A DNA stretch of 64,000 nucleotides, taken from an uncultured Winogradskyella sp. (GTDB lineage Bacteria > Bacteroidota > Bacteroidia > Flavobacteriales > Flavobacteriaceae). Numbering within the stretch: the stretch's first letter is position 1; every line of letters starts with the position of its first letter. Below are positions 19,635-27,892 of the stretch, in pieces. The translations under genes and the position numbers were made by a program. The notes beneath the pieces are model-generated. The model searched no databases and was not told the DNA's origin. It was given only the letters and a program-made list of their open reading frames with translations. Location: positions 429,596-493,595 of the forward strand of contig NZ_CANMCZ010000001.1 of assembly GCF_947496485.1 (NCBI RefSeq). Direction: 5' to 3'.

Positions 19635-20960
19635 TTAAATGTATTGATTAATTATGTTTTCGAACAATTCTTGCTTACCACTTTGTAATTGAAGTTCTCC
19701 GTTATCTTGCGCGATTTTATACAAATCTTGCATCGATAATTTACCCTCTTCAAAATCCTTTCCTTTTCCAGAATCAAAAGAGGCATAACGTTCTTTTCTC
19801 AATTTTTCATAAGGCGAAGACGTCATAATTTTATCTGCAATAAGTAATGCTCTTGCAAAGGTATCAGCTCCACCAATATGTGCATGGAATACATCTTCCA
19901 TGTCTGTAGAATTTCTTCTGATTTTAGCATCAAAATTAATTCCTCCTCCTTGTAAACCTCCAGCTTCCAAGAATACCAACATAGCTTCTGTAGTTTCTTG
20001 AATATTGTTTGGAAACTGATCGGTATCCCAACCATTTTGATAATCCCCTCTATTGGCATCTATACTGCCTAACATACCTGCTTTGGCAGCAACTGCTAAT
20101 TCGTGTTGCATTGTGTGTTGTGCTAAAGTGGCGTGATTGACTTCTATATTCATTTTAAAATCTTTATCTAAACCATATTCTTTTAAGAAACCAATGGCCG
20201 TAGCAGAATCAAAATCATATTGATGTTTCATTGGCTCCATAGGTTTTGGCTCTATAAAGAATGTGCCTTTAAAACCTTGCGCTCTTGCATAATCTCTTGC
20301 CATCGTTAAAAATTGAGCCATATGATCTAACTCTCGTCCCATATCTGTATTTAATAAAGACATGTAACCTTCTCGTCCTCCCCAAAAGACATAATTTTCT
20401 CCTCCTAATTTAATAGTGGCATCTAATGCCAATTTGACTTGACCTCCTGCTCTTGCAACCACATCAAAATCTGGATTGGTTGAAGCACCATTCATATAAC
20501 GAGGATTAGAAAAACAGTTGGCTGTTCCCCATAATAGTTTAATACCTGATTCTGCTTGTTTACCTTTAATATAATCTGTAATCGTAGCCAAACGCTCTTC
20601 AGATTCGGCAAATGTTTTGCCTTCTTGAATTAAATCGTAATCGTGAAAACAGAAATAATCAAATCCCATTTTGCTTATAAATTCAAAAGCCGCATCTGCT
20701 TTATCTTTTGCAGCTTGAACTGGATCAGAAGATTGATCCCAAGCAAAATTTTGTGTTCCTGGACCAAAAGGATCTCCTCCTTGTCCGCAGAAGGTGTGCC
20801 AATACGCTATGGCGAATTTGAAATGCTCACGCATTGTTTTACCAGCAACCACTTGATCTGGGTTATAATATTTAAAGGCCAAAGGGTTGTCTGATTCCTT
20901 GCCTTCATATTTAATCTCACCGATTCCTTTATAATATTCTTTGTTTCCTATAATTGCCAT
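19635..20960 (-). CDS. xylA: Xylose isomerase
   Basis: Converts D-xylose to D-xylulose in the cytoplasm. The length of 441 residues is that of class II enzymes. Visible active-site blocks: FHDYD (catalytic His106), VFWGGREGY (191-199), the metal-binding FIEPKPMEP (Glu237, Lys239) and the [17 protein letters not shown] block. It follows xylB by 16 bases. The gene order thuA-DUF1080, xylB, xylA, transporter gives a compact operon whose expression should come from site C at 24119. Confidence 0.97.
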   Translation of the reverse strand: MAIIGNKEYYKGIGEIKYEGKESDNPLAFKYYNPDQVVAGKTMREHFKFAIAYWHTFCGQGGDPFGPGTQNFAWDQSSDPVQAAKDKADAAFEFISKMGFDYFCFHDYDLIQEGKTFAESEERLATITDYIKGKQAESGIKLLWGTANCFSNPRYMNGASTNPDFDVVARAGGQVKLALDATIKLGGENYVFWGGREGYMSLLNTDMGRELDHMAQFLTMARDYARAQGFKGTFFIEPKPMEPMKHQYDFDSATAIGFLKEYGLDKDFKMNIEVNHATLAQHTMQHELAVAAKAGMLGSIDANRGDYQNGWDTDQFPNNIQETTEAMLVFLEAGGLQGGGINFDAKIRRNSTDMEDVFHAHIGGADTFARALLIADKIMTSSPYEKLRKERYASFDSGKGKDFEEGKLSMQDLYKIAQDNGELQLQSGKQELFENIINQYI

Positions 20961-20976
20961 TATAATTTATTTTGTG

Positions 20977-22467
20977 TTATACTTTATTTAATATTAGTTC
21001 TAATTCTTTTTTCCAGTTGTTGTAAGCTTCCAAATAAGGCGTCTTATCTTTAAAAGGCATAAATGTCATGACGTGGTCGTTATCCATTATTATTTTCCCA
21101 AATGCTTCAAAATCTCCTTTATGTAAATTTGAAGCTCGTGCAGCTCCAATAGCACCTGTAGTATTATAAATTTCTATTTCCTGTTCTATTAATGTCGCTA
21201 CGGTATTTGTAAAAATTTCTGAACGAAATAAATTATCATTTCCGGCACGAATGACGCTTGGTTTTATACCATCTGATGTCATAATTTCCATACCATATAC
21301 AAATGAAAATGCAATGCCTTCCAATGCTGCTCTGCACATATGTCCTTTGTGATGGTTGTTTAAATTCATATTGACGATTCGTGTCCCTATCTCTTTATTA
21401 TCGAGCATACGCTCTGCCCCATTTCCAAAAGGAATTAGACACACACCATCCGAACCTACAGGGATTTCGGATGCCAAATTATTCATCTCTTCATAAGAAC
21501 TCACTGATAGATTATTTAATAACCAACGGTATTGAATACCAGCACCATTTATGCATAACAGTTTCCCAATTCTTGCATCTTCACCTTTCTTGTAATTTAC
21601 ATGTGCAAAGTTGTTAACTCGAGCGCTTTCTTTTACTGATAAACTATTTGTAACGGCATAAACAACACCAGATGTGCCGCCCGTTGCAGCCACTTCTCCA
21701 GGATTAAACACGTTTAAGGAAAGTGCATTATTTGGCTGGTCGCCAGCTCTATAATAGATAGGCGTGCCTGCAGCCAAACCGCTTTCAGACTCCCCTTTTT
21801 TATCTACTAAAGATTGAATACCAAAGGTTTCAACAATGTCTGGCACAAGTTCTGTATCGAAACCATAATATTCTAAAAGAAAATCTGCTACACTATTATT
21901 TTTAAAATCCCAGAAGATACCTTCTGATAATCCAGATATTGTTGTGTTTATTGTATTTGAAAACTTGTACGCTATATAATCACCAGGCAACATAAACTTA
22001 TAAATGCTTTTGTAAATGTCTGGTTCATTTTCTTTCACCCATTTTAATTTTGAAGCGGTGAAATTTGCTGGTGAGTTTAATAGTCGTGATGAACATTTAT
22101 CGTTACCAATGTCTTCAAAGGCTTTATTTCCAATTTCTACGGCCCTACTATCGCACCAAATAATACTTTTGCGAAGTGGATTACCATCTTTATTAATTAA
22201 AACCAATCCATGCATTTGATAAGATATCCCAATGCCTTTTATTTGCTTCCTACTGACATTATATTGCTTTTTCAACCTTTTTATAGCATTACATACATGA
22301 AGCCACCAGTCGTTTGGTTTTTGTTCTGCCCACCCGTTTTTTTGTGCAAACATTCCCATCTCTTCATTAGGTTCTTGCACCACACCTAAACTCTTACCTG
22401 ATTCAAACTCAACTAAAGCAGCTTTGATTGATGAACTTCCTATATCTAATCCTAAGTAATATTTCAT
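20977..22467 (-). CDS. xylB: Xylulokinase
   Basis: FGGY-family kinase that phosphorylates D-xylulose to xylulose-5-phosphate for the pentose phosphate pathway. The N-terminal phosphate loop is GLDIGSSSIKAALVE (residues about 5-19); substrate-side motifs are SYQMHGLV and WCDSRA; the second ATP-domain motif is ATGGTSGVVYAV and the C-terminal signature is VIRAGNDNLFRSEIFTN. 496 residues is the usual length. It lies directly before xylA and 20 bases after the ThuA-DUF1080 gene. Other FGGY kinases are possible in isolation, but xylA next door settles the call. Confidence 0.95.
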   Translation of the reverse strand: MKYYLGLDIGSSSIKAALVEFESGKSLGVVQEPNEEMGMFAQKNGWAEQKPNDWWLHVCNAIKRLKKQYNVSRKQIKGIGISYQMHGLVLINKDGNPLRKSIIWCDSRAVEIGNKAFEDIGNDKCSSRLLNSPANFTASKLKWVKENEPDIYKSIYKFMLPGDYIAYKFSNTINTTISGLSEGIFWDFKNNSVADFLLEYYGFDTELVPDIVETFGIQSLVDKKGESESGLAAGTPIYYRAGDQPNNALSLNVFNPGEVAATGGTSGVVYAVTNSLSVKESARVNNFAHVNYKKGEDARIGKLLCINGAGIQYRWLLNNLSVSSYEEMNNLASEIPVGSDGVCLIPFGNGAERMLDNKEIGTRIVNMNLNNHHKGHMCRAALEGIAFSFVYGMEIMTSDGIKPSVIRAGNDNLFRSEIFTNTVATLIEQEIEIYNTTGAIGAARASNLHKGDFEAFGKIIMDNDHVMTFMPFKDKTPYLEAYNNWKKELELILNKV

Positions 22468-22487
22468 TTATGGATAAACTCTAAAAA

Positions 22488-24056
22488 TTAATTTAATTGC
22501 TTCTTAAACTTTTTGGGAATACGGTTTATAGATTTTATTTGAACATCTTTATAGTAAACCTCTGCTGCTTCAGATTGTATTTGAATACGTCCTTTTGTAA
22601 GCGGAACAATCTGGTTCTCTGCATTTTTATATTTCGAATTATATAATACCATGACTACTTTTCCATTGACCACATGTAAACTTGTTCCTTCAAAACAAAT
22701 CAATTCAAGTGTATTCCACTCGCCACGGTCTTTTTCATTATCAAAAGCTTTGTTGCAATGGTTTAGAGGAAAGCGTTCTACACTAGAGTAAGGATTTAAG
22801 GTACCAGTTTTTGAATAAATAAATTCTTTTTCTCCCTCCTCTTTCTCCGAAGGAATATCTATTAACACATCCACTAACCCATAGTAGTCACCCACATCCG
22901 TTTCTTGGACTTGAAATTCTTGCGAAGCCATCCATACATTCCAAAAAGCAGTATAAGACCCATGGCAATGATATAAAATACCACTATCTCTTTTTCTTGT
23001 TAATCTTGGTTCCCAAACTTGTTCTCCCCATTTAAACTGTAATTTCAAATGGTAATTTTCATATTCTTGTTTTGAAGTTAATGCCCCATAAATTTCACCT
23101 GAAACATGAAGCACATTTTCACCATTTTCTTTTTTAAAAGTGAATACATTTTTTGGATCGTTGTTTAAACCTAAAGGCTCGGCATTTTTACCATCACTTT
23201 TCGGATCAACATGATCCAAGCCTTTAACTGAGGCGTGAGGCGCTCCAATAAAGACATCCCAATTTTTGGTGTAATCACCTTCAAGAAGATGCGTCCATTT
23301 TTTAGTTGAAAGCTTTTTTATTTGCTCCATATCTGCTGCCCAAAGTATAGCGCCTTGTATTAATTTTTCGAACCTTGAATTGTTATAAATCTCGTTAGTA
23401 TGTCCCATTCCTGTATAAAACACACGTCCTCCATCATAATGATGATACCATGTAATTGGATGATTATCAGTATTCATTTTTTTTCCTTCATAAGAATCTT
23501 CATCTAAAGATGCTAAAACATTGACATGTTTGCCAACAGGTTTTAAAAAATTATACCATTCGTCTTTGAAAACTTCAGTATCCTTTAAATGATTAATTGC
23601 TGGATGTTCACTTGATTTATCGATGTAAAGTTTTGCATTTTGAACTTTAGGATGATCCTTAAAAGTAGCTCCAATCATTTCTGTAAACCAAGGCCATTGC
23701 ATTTCGGTATTTGATGCCGCATGAATTCCAACAAAACCCTTACCACTGGCCATATACTTTTTTATTGTCTTTTTTTGATTTTCATCAAAGAGGTCTCCTG
23801 TAGTATTCAAAAAAACAAGGACATTATATTGCTTTAAGTTTTCTTCTTTAAAATCGTTTGAATCTTCAGAAAATGAAATTTTCCAATTATTCTTTTTAGC
23901 TAACTCGGTCATGAATTTAATTCCTGTAGGAATAGATTTATGCCGAAAAGCTTCTGTTTTTGAGAACACTAAAATGTTAGCATTGCTTTGTTGTGAATAG
24001 ACTACTTCAAGAGAAAGTAGAACTAAAACGAAACAAATTAACCTTTTAAAATCCAT
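22488..24056 (-). CDS. ThuA domain - DUF1080 fusion protein, exported
   Basis: 522 residues with a signal peptide (about 1-21). Residues about 27-245 form a ThuA domain (NILVFSKTEAFRH, VLVFLNTTGD, GKGFVGIHAASN, WYHHYDGGRVFYTGMGHTNE), a glutamine-amidotransferase-like fold linked to disaccharide utilisation. Residues about 255-515 form a DUF1080 domain (WTHLLEGDYTKNWDVF, then SGILYHCHG). This pairing is known in Bacteroidota. DUF1080 acts on keto-sugar glycosides, so the protein may cut an oxidised xyloside in the periplasm and hand xylose to the transporter encoded downstream. It is the first gene of the xylose operon, with site C about 46 bases before its start. The catalytic role is inference. 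Confidence 0.85.
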   Translation of the reverse strand: MDFKRLICFVLVLLSLEVVYSQQSNANILVFSKTEAFRHKSIPTGIKFMTELAKKNNWKISFSEDSNDFKEENLKQYNVLVFLNTTGDLFDENQKKTIKKYMASGKGFVGIHAASNTEMQWPWFTEMIGATFKDHPKVQNAKLYIDKSSEHPAINHLKDTEVFKDEWYNFLKPVGKHVNVLASLDEDSYEGKKMNTDNHPITWYHHYDGGRVFYTGMGHTNEIYNNSRFEKLIQGAILWAADMEQIKKLSTKKWTHLLEGDYTKNWDVFIGAPHASVKGLDHVDPKSDGKNAEPLGLNNDPKNVFTFKKENGENVLHVSGEIYGALTSKQEYENYHLKLQFKWGEQVWEPRLTRKRDSGILYHCHGSYTAFWNVWMASQEFQVQETDVGDYYGLVDVLIDIPSEKEEGEKEFIYSKTGTLNPYSSVERFPLNHCNKAFDNEKDRGEWNTLELICFEGTSLHVVNGKVVMVLYNSKYKNAENQIVPLTKGRIQIQSEAAEVYYKDVQIKSINRIPKKFKKQLN

Positions 24057-24073
24057 TTAAAATAATTTGAAGA

Positions 24074-24119
24074 ACAATGTAGCCTTGTAAATAATATATT
24101 ATATCCTGTACTGTGCTGT
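24074..24119 (-). promoter_or_regulatory. Shared PUL operator-promoter module, site C (xylose operon)
   Basis: On the minus strand ACAGCACAGTACAGGATA (24119-24102), then 20 bases, then TACATTGT (24081-24074), a weak TAnnTTTG match. The pentamer reading is GACAG-CACAG-TACAG-GATA. Confidence 0.65.
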
Positions 24120-24213
24120 CTTCTAAATGTTAATTATCAAATCCATACCTTGAGATATCATTTCTAATAATAAATTAGAATGGCACATAATATTGTATAC
24201 TAAGAACGAAACT

Positions 24214-24233
24214 AATAGAATAGAATAGAATAG
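24214..24233 (+). repeat. (AATAG)x4 pentanucleotide tandem repeat
   Basis: Four perfect AATAG units run towards site D. The next bases keep an approximate 5-base rhythm (AGTTG, AAGTAG, GACAG, AACAG, GATA), so the repeat and the motif may be related. Confidence 0.85.
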
Positions 24234-24240
24234 AGTTGAA

Positions 24241-24286
24241 GTAGGACAGAACAGGATAACATAATCTTTTTACAATATTAAATTTG
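24241..24286 (+). promoter_or_regulatory. Shared PUL operator-promoter module, site D (galactose operon)
   Basis: GTAGGACAGAACAGGATA (24241-24258), then exactly 20 bases, then a perfect -7 box TAAATTTG (24279-24286). The galM start is 87 bases further on. No separate TTTG -33 box is seen at the usual distance; the motif occupies that place, as expected for activator-dependent promoters. Confidence 0.7.
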
Positions 24287-24373
24287 ATTTATAATCAAAC
24301 AACAAGAAATATCTTAAAAAGGAAAATTAAACCATCTGATTTTAAGAAAACGGTTTAAATTAAACACTTAGGA

Positions 24374-25273
24374 ATGTATAAAATAGAACATATAAAGGAT
24401 AATCAATCTGATAATATTAAATTGATAAACACCAGAAATAACTCTTGCGCAAAAATAGTTCTAAACGATGGAGCAAGTCTACAGGAGTTATGCCTAAATA
24501 ACACTTTTATTATTGAGGATTTATCTCCTTTAAAATATAAAGACACCTATGCTTCGTCTATTTTATTCCCATTTGCCAATAGAATTAAAGATGGTACTTA
24601 TACTTTTAATAGAAAGAATTATCAGTTTTACATAAATCAGAAAGAAGAGAACAATGCTTTGCATGGTTTGGTTTATAATAAAACCTTTAAAATTTTGGAT
24701 AAAAATAGCTCAGAGAATGAAGCTTCAATTAAATTGGAATATAATGAGGCAAAAGAATCTAAAGGATTTCCTTATACATATACGATTCAATTACAATACA
24801 CTTTAAATGAAAATGGCTTAAAACTTTATGTTTTAGTAAAAAATACGGACACAAAACCGTTTCCTTTTACGTTGGGTTGGCATCCGTATTTTATAAGTGA
24901 CAATTTATATGATAGTACTTTGACGTTCGACAGTGATAAAAAATTGATTTTAAATGAAAAAATGATAACAACAGGGATTGAAGATTTTAAGAACAATAAC
25001 AATTTTGAAGTTAAAGACAAAAAACTAGACGACTGTTTTATTTTGAATACTAATACTATAGAATTTAAAACGCCAAGTTATAACTTGGAAATTAGTGCAT
25101 CATCAAGTGAAACTTTTTTACAATTATACACGCCTCCTAAAACTAATACAATAGCCATTGAACCTACTACAGGTGTGTCGGATAGTTTTAATAATAAAAT
25201 GGGATTGCAAGTTTTAGAATCCGGGAAGACTTATAGCATAGATTGGGAAATTAAAGTAACCTCAAAAAAATAG
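24374..25273 (+). CDS. galM: Aldose 1-epimerase (mutarotase)
   Basis: Interconverts alpha and beta anomers of galactose or related aldoses in the cytoplasm. Galactose-mutarotase fold of 299 residues, with FPFANRIKDGTYTF, the NALHGLVYNKTF block carrying a conserved His, FTLGWHPYF with the second His, and the late acid in IAIEPTTGVSDSFN. No signal peptide, so cytoplasmic. It opens the galactose operon and is followed by galK after 31 bases. The protein is closer in look to the broad YeaD/GalM group than to E. coli GalM, so some breadth of substrate is possible. Confidence 0.88.
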   Translation: MYKIEHIKDNQSDNIKLINTRNNSCAKIVLNDGASLQELCLNNTFIIEDLSPLKYKDTYASSILFPFANRIKDGTYTFNRKNYQFYINQKEENNALHGLVYNKTFKILDKNSSENEASIKLEYNEAKESKGFPYTYTIQLQYTLNENGLKLYVLVKNTDTKPFPFTLGWHPYFISDNLYDSTLTFDSDKKLILNEKMITTGIEDFKNNNNFEVKDKKLDDCFILNTNTIEFKTPSYNLEISASSSETFLQLYTPPKTNTIAIEPTTGVSDSFNNKMGLQVLESGKTYSIDWEIKVTSKK

Positions 25274-25304
25274 CATTTCTATTTTAAGTAAAAATTTATT
25301 AGCA

Positions 25305-26432
25305 ATGTTGGACATTAACAGATTTAAAAGTGAAATAATTATTGAATCTCCTGGAAGAATAAATCTTATTGGTGAGCACATAGACTATAATGGCGGTCAT
25401 GTGTTACCTGCTGCCATGGATAAAAAAATCATATTTAGTTTAAGGAAAAACAACAGTAATACTTGTGAAATTCTTTCAAGAAATTATAAGAACAGTTTTA
25501 TCGTTGACTTAAATAATTTGCTTAGAAGTGATGTGGAATGGCATAACTATATTTTAGGAGTGTTGTTTCATATCAATAAGCTAAGACCAGGTTCTATTAA
25601 AGGATTTGATTGTGTAATCGAAAGTAATTTACCTTTAGGATCGGGAATAAGTTCTTCGGCAGCATTAGAATGTGGTGTTGCTAAGGGTGTAAATGAATTG
25701 TTTGATATTGGTTTGTCAGATATAGAAATCATCAAACTATCAAGAGATGCAGAGCACACATTTGTTGGTACTAAATGTGGTATCATGGATCAATTTGCAG
25801 TAGTAAAAGGTAAAAAGGATCACCTCATTCTTTTAAATTGCGAAACCTTAGATTATGATTTAATTGAAGCAGAATTTAGTCCGTATAAAGTTGTTTTACT
25901 TAATTCAGGCGTTTCACACAGTTTAGCAAGTAGCGAATACAATATAAGAAGAAATGAATGTAATTCTGCCCTAGAAGCCATTCAGGAAAAATATCCCAAT
26001 TTTCAATTTTTAACAGAAGTACCAGCCAAAGTGGTTAAAGAATTTAAGAACGTTCTACCTGAAAAAATATACAATAGAGCCTTATATGTAACTCAAGAAA
26101 ACAAAAGAACACTTAAAGCTTTTGCGTTTTTAAAAGCTAAAGATTTAAAAAATTTTGGAGAATGTTTATATCAATCGCATCAAGGTTTACAGCACTTGTA
26201 TGAGGTAAGCTGCAAAGAATTAGACTTTTTAGTTAAACAAACTAAAGATTTAGATTATGTTTTAGGGTCTAGGATGATGGGAGGTGGTTTTGGAGGTTGT
26301 ACCATCAATTTGGTTCATGAAGATAAGGTTGAAAAATTTATTGATAATGTCTCAGCGTTATACGAAGAAAAATATAGTATTAAATTATCATCAATTATAA
26401 CCACCATAAGTGATGGTGTTAGAAAAGTATAA
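25305..26432 (+). CDS. galK: Galactokinase
   Basis: GHMP kinase making galactose-1-phosphate, first committed step of the Leloir pathway. The galactokinase signature appears as GRINLIGEHIDYNGGHVLP (about 16-34), the ATP loop as LPLGSGISSSAALE, the catalytic Asp region as GTKCGIMDQFA, and the C-terminal GHMP motif as MMGGGFGGCTINLV. 375 residues is standard. Its stop is one base from the galT start I choose, consistent with translational coupling. Confidence 0.96.
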   Translation: MLDINRFKSEIIIESPGRINLIGEHIDYNGGHVLPAAMDKKIIFSLRKNNSNTCEILSRNYKNSFIVDLNNLLRSDVEWHNYILGVLFHINKLRPGSIKGFDCVIESNLPLGSGISSSAALECGVAKGVNELFDIGLSDIEIIKLSRDAEHTFVGTKCGIMDQFAVVKGKKDHLILLNCETLDYDLIEAEFSPYKVVLLNSGVSHSLASSEYNIRRNECNSALEAIQEKYPNFQFLTEVPAKVVKEFKNVLPEKIYNRALYVTQENKRTLKAFAFLKAKDLKNFGECLYQSHQGLQHLYEVSCKELDFLVKQTKDLDYVLGSRMMGGGFGGCTINLVHEDKVEKFIDNVSALYEEKYSIKLSSIITTISDGVRKV

Positions 26433-26433
26433 T

Positions 26434-27474
26434 ATGGATTCTACAATATACACTCAACCACATAGAAGATATAACATTTTAACAGATGAATGGGTTTTGG
26501 TTTCGCCACATAGAACTAAACGCCCTTGGCAAGGAAAAACAGACAAAACTGTGACTGTTAAAAAAGCGAAATACGATGAAAGCTGTTATTTATGTCCTAC
26601 CAACAAAAGAGCAAGTGGAGAAATAAATCCAGATTATCCTAGCACTTATAGTTTTAAAAATGATTTTGCTGCTTTATTATCTAAAACAACAGAAAGCAAT
26701 TTTGATGAAGGTTTATTAAAAGCGACAACAGAAACCGGAATATGTAAAGTAATTTGTTTTTCCCCAGAGCACTCTTTAACACTGCCATTAATGTCTGTAT
26801 CAGAGATTGATGATGTGATAAGTTTATGGAAAAAAGAATATGCTGAACTTGGAGCAAATCCAAATATAAATCATGTACAAATATTTGAAAACAAAGGCGA
26901 TATCATGGGATGTAGTAATCCACATCCTCATGGTCAAATTTGGGCACAACAATCTATTCCAGAAATAGTATTAAAAAAGCAAATACAACAAAAGAACTAT
27001 TGGGATGCAAACAATGAAAGTTTAATATCTGATTATATTCAACAAGAAATTGAGTTAGACAAACGAATCATTCTAAAAAATAATTACTTTGTTGCATTGG
27101 TTCCTTATTGGGCCGTATGGCCATATGAAACGATGATTGTTCCAATAAAACATCATCAACATATTAGTCAGTTAAATAATGCGGAGCAACTAGCCTTTGC
27201 AGAAATAATTAAGGATTTAACAACTAAATATGATAATTTGTTCGAGACCTCTTTTCCGTATTCTTCTGGCATACATCAAAGTCCAACAGATGAAGAGCAC
27301 CCAGAATGGCATTTTCATATGTCGTTTTATCCTCCACTTTTACGATCTGCAGAAATAAAAAAGTTTATGGTTGGATATGAGATGTTTGCAAATCCACAAA
27401 GAGATATTACAGCAGAGCAAGCAGCAGATACTTTAAAAGAATTGAGCAGAATACATTACAGTAAAACTAACTAG
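26434..27474 (+). CDS. galT: Galactose-1-phosphate uridylyltransferase
   Basis: Transfers UMP between UDP-glucose and galactose-1-phosphate. I choose ATG 26434 (MDSTIYTQPHRRYN), one base after the galK stop, over the upstream ATGs at 26410-26413 inside galK; this gives 346 residues. Seen: zinc-ligand pair C51-x-x-C54, the nucleophile motif H164-P-H166-G-Q and C-terminal HPEWHFHMSFYPPLLRS with the remaining histidines. With galM and galK this makes a Leloir operon lacking galE, which must lie elsewhere. No terminator is clear in 27475-27600. Confidence 0.95.
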   Translation: MDSTIYTQPHRRYNILTDEWVLVSPHRTKRPWQGKTDKTVTVKKAKYDESCYLCPTNKRASGEINPDYPSTYSFKNDFAALLSKTTESNFDEGLLKATTETGICKVICFSPEHSLTLPLMSVSEIDDVISLWKKEYAELGANPNINHVQIFENKGDIMGCSNPHPHGQIWAQQSIPEIVLKKQIQQKNYWDANNESLISDYIQQEIELDKRIILKNNYFVALVPYWAVWPYETMIVPIKHHQHISQLNNAEQLAFAEIIKDLTTKYDNLFETSFPYSSGIHQSPTDEEHPEWHFHMSFYPPLLRSAEIKKFMVGYEMFANPQRDITAEQAADTLKELSRIHYSKTN

Positions 27475-27600
27475 CAACATCTAAAACAACTCGAATGAAT
27501 CTAGAATTTCGATAGATACCAGACTAAATCATATCTTATTATGTAGAAGATTAATAGTAAAAGTTCGTTGGACCTAAATCAGAAATTTCTACTATTTTCT

Positions 27601-27635
27601 GAAAAAGAAAAAACCAGACACTTTCGTATCTGGTT
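27601..27635 (-). terminator. Terminator after the tRNA gene
   Basis: Minus-strand stem AACCAGA / TCTGGTT (27618-27612 with 27635-27629) with a 10-base loop, followed by a T-rich run (A-rich at 27603-27613 on the plus strand). It starts 8 bases past the tRNA 3' end. Confidence 0.75.
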
Positions 27636-27642
27636 GTCTTTG

Positions 27643-27715
<73 letters not shown>

Positions 27716-27780
27716 ATTTAATATCAAAATGATTGTCTTAGCTTTTAACTTTCGGTTCATAATACCGACTCAATCATTTT
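27716..27780 (-). other. Structured 5' leader of the initiator tRNA transcript
   Basis: Between the predicted start of transcription (about 27782) and the tRNA, a perfect 10-bp inverted repeat AAAATGATTG (27726-27735) / CAATCATTTT (27771-27780) encloses a second hairpin TCGGT-7 nt-ACCGA (27752-27768). The leader should fold independently before RNase P cleavage. Confidence 0.5.
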
Positions 27781-27787
27781 AGGACTG

Positions 27788-27817
27788 CAAAGATAATACT
27801 TTTTTTAGATTACAAAA
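27788..27817 (-). promoter_or_regulatory. Promoter of the initiator tRNA
   Basis: Minus strand: TTTTG (27817-27813), 17 bases, TATCTTTG (27795-27788), a perfect TAnnTTTG -7 box of the Bacteroidota housekeeping sigma factor. Confidence 0.75.
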
Positions 27818-27823
27818 GACTAA

Positions 27824-27863
27824 GTAAAAAAATAACGCTCTAAATTAATTTAAAGCGTTATTT
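27824..27863 (-). terminator. Terminator after the LRR protein gene
   Basis: Minus-strand stem AAATAACGCT / AGCGTTATTT (27863-27854 with 27839-27830) whose loop is itself nearly palindromic, followed by a run of T. It lies 30 bases past the stop at 27893. Confidence 0.85.
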
Positions 27864-27892
27864 CTTATTCAATTGATTATTGCTAAATCAAT

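Larger units (their letters stand above)
24057..24373. promoter_or_regulatory. Divergent control region between xylose and galactose operons
   Basis: 317 bases without a gene. It holds two oppositely oriented copies of the shared 18-bp motif (sites C and D, about 120 bases apart), a -7-like box for each, and a pentanucleotide tandem repeat at 24214-24233. I see no small ORF or terminator. Confidence 0.75.

Noticed and set aside
24214..24233. CRISPR-like array
   Set aside because: Units are 5 bases with no spacers; it is a simple tandem repeat. No CRISPR array or cas gene was seen anywhere in the window.
26410..26433. Upstream ATGs as galT start
   Set aside because: They lie inside galK; ATG 26434 directly follows the galK stop and gives the usual N-terminus.
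27752..27768. Remnant of a second tRNA gene upstream of tRNA-Met
   Set aside because: The hairpin resembles an anticodon arm, but no acceptor, D or T arm surrounds it; it fits better as part of the leader stem-loop.
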